Assembly (NCBI RefSeq): GCF_032362555.1
Contig: NC_083517.1
Span: 5,414,001-5,478,000 of the forward strand
Source of the DNA: Amyelois transitella
Lineage: Eukaryota; Arthropoda; Insecta; Lepidoptera; Pyralidae
Length of the DNA stretch: 64,000 nt
Direction: 5' to 3'
Shown: one piece after another, positions 62,996 through 64,000 of the stretch
Layout: every line of letters begins with the position of its first letter
Numbering within the stretch: the first letter of the stretch is position 1
Notes under the pieces: model-generated
What the model was told of the DNA's origin: nothing
Database searches by the model: none
The model's input: the letters and a program-made list of their open reading frames with translations, nothing else
Translations under genes and position numbers: made by a program

Positions 62996-64000
62996 AAACA
63001 GCCGTGTTTACCGAGAATGTGTTAATTCACTCACAATTTTGAATAACTAAATAGGTGTAAATTAATGTTACCGCGAATAAAATAAATTTACACTTAATTT
63101 TGTACTAGTGTATGAAGTACCTAGATAACTTCCATACTTAAAAAATAAAGAAATATTGTATAAGTAGTATTTAATAGTAAACACACAGAATAATCAATTA
63201 TCTGATGGAGTAATTAGTTAACTATCGTATCGAACAAAAATTTGTACCTAATTATTCTCAAAAAATCAGTCACTTTATATTTTAACTCTGCAGCCAAACG
63301 TTGATCTCCCAGCAGTCCTCTCCCTAAATGGACATTCACTCAATTAGGTTTTATAGCCCCGACGGCGTTCAATTTAACGCCTAACGGCGACCGCAATGCA
63401 CCAGGTACCTATTTATTTTTATTGACAAACAAAAAGCGTCTTTTTTAACATCCAATTAGAATATGGAATCATTTGCTTTTTTTAACGTTTTTCAAAACAA
63501 GTTAATAATAATAATACAGGTAGCATATGCGGTTAATATAGATTTTGGATTTTCGTTATCGATCATGTAAAAACATGCATTGCGAGGGTGATCTCGGATG
63601 AGTTAAAGTTAAAAGAGAAATGTAAAATGTGATAGATTTTATATCGACTATCCGTCAATAATTGGCAAAAGCTTAGCTTATCGGATTTCGGTAATTAGGT
63701 CATAAAGTTAAGTAGTGAAATCTTTAGAGAGGGTGAATAACAGAAATGTTTCTGTCGGGATGCTTAAAATGTATGCAGATACATCGTTGTCGTTACGTAG
63801 AGAGTAATCTCTTAGCTCGAGCTCACGTCTGGCCGCGCCAAGCGTGGCTAATTTGCAAGCTGCACCAGTACCCCGGGGCTTTTAGCCTGTTTTCCTTCCG
63901 TTACTGTTAAGTGCGATTCCCATAAAACGGATGACGTCGTACGAGCCCTGCGTTACGCGCGCTCTCGAATGCGTCAGTGATTCTGTGACGATTAGGACAG
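62996..64000. other. Spacer, possible upstream region of a gene beyond the window
   Basis: No exon was established. From about 63800 the sequence becomes clearly richer in GC and CpG (GGCCGCGCCAAGCGTGGC, GCGTTACGCGCGCTCTCGAA) and contains the CRE-like word TGACGTC near 63931. This would fit the promoter or first exon of a gene to the right. On the minus strand a TATA-like GGGGCTATAAAACC is at about 63347-63360, without a matching open frame. Confidence 0.35.

Noticed and set aside
62315-63050. Proline-rich coding frames
   Set aside because: They arise from C- and T-rich interspersed repeats with duplicated CCCCTTGGGGG blocks and show no domain or splice context.
63295-63412. A first exon ending in CACCAGGTACCT
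   Set aside because: An acceptor-like and a donor-like word are present, but there is no open frame and no link to another exon in the window. Too weak to report as a gene.

Overview
The window is eukaryotic and looks like insect nuclear DNA, almost certainly from a moth or butterfly. It is AT-rich, the genes are split by GT-AG introns, and the repeats are of lepidopteran type: Helitron-like elements ending in CTAG, TATG-tailed retroposons, and hAT, pogo, DIRS, Ty3 and RTE-like elements. About one fifth to one quarter of the sequence could be assigned to mobile elements by eye. The species cannot be named from the sequence alone.

Host genes, left to right. (1) 4719-12581 (+): a 13-exon SVOP-type major facilitator transporter of 495 codons. 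(2) 16577-18991 (-): an intronless, truncated but intact KDM5/Lid-type histone demethylase, best read as a retrogene. (3) 23163-25915 (+): 4-exon mitochondrial ribosomal protein mRpL38. (4) 27455-33623 (-): 8-exon Hsc70-interacting protein ST13/HIP, convergent with mRpL38. (5) 42685-46309 (+): a 5-exon secreted Gln/Asn/Pro-rich protein ending in a Kazal domain. All exon joins were worked out by hand and keep frame. The genes have unrelated jobs and form no functional cluster.

Mobile elements. 2190-3842 is a pogo-like element that keeps only the transposase DNA-binding domain. 20091-20735 and 33891-35433 are two hAT-type elements, each with a perfect 8-bp target duplication; the second carries a nested LINE fragment. 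35546-39704 is a full-length pogo-family transposon with a TA duplication and an almost intact transposase. 51161-52958 is an internally deleted DIRS-type retrotransposon with inverted terminal repeats and an internal complementary region. 55470-56913 is a 5'-truncated RTE-like LINE. 56914-61594 is a young Ty3-type LTR retrotransposon inserted in that LINE's tail. Many short copies of one TATG-tailed retroposon and several Helitron ends fill introns and spacers.

Most worth a second look: the KDM5-like retrogene with all visible iron ligands kept; the DIRS derivative whose internal region is exactly the complement of its two joined ends; two unrelated pogo-type elements that both carry arrays of a motif copied from their own termini; LINE tails lying almost on top of splice sites in two genes; and a perfect 34-bp intronic palindrome in mRpL38. 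I found no CRISPR array, operon or other prokaryotic feature.
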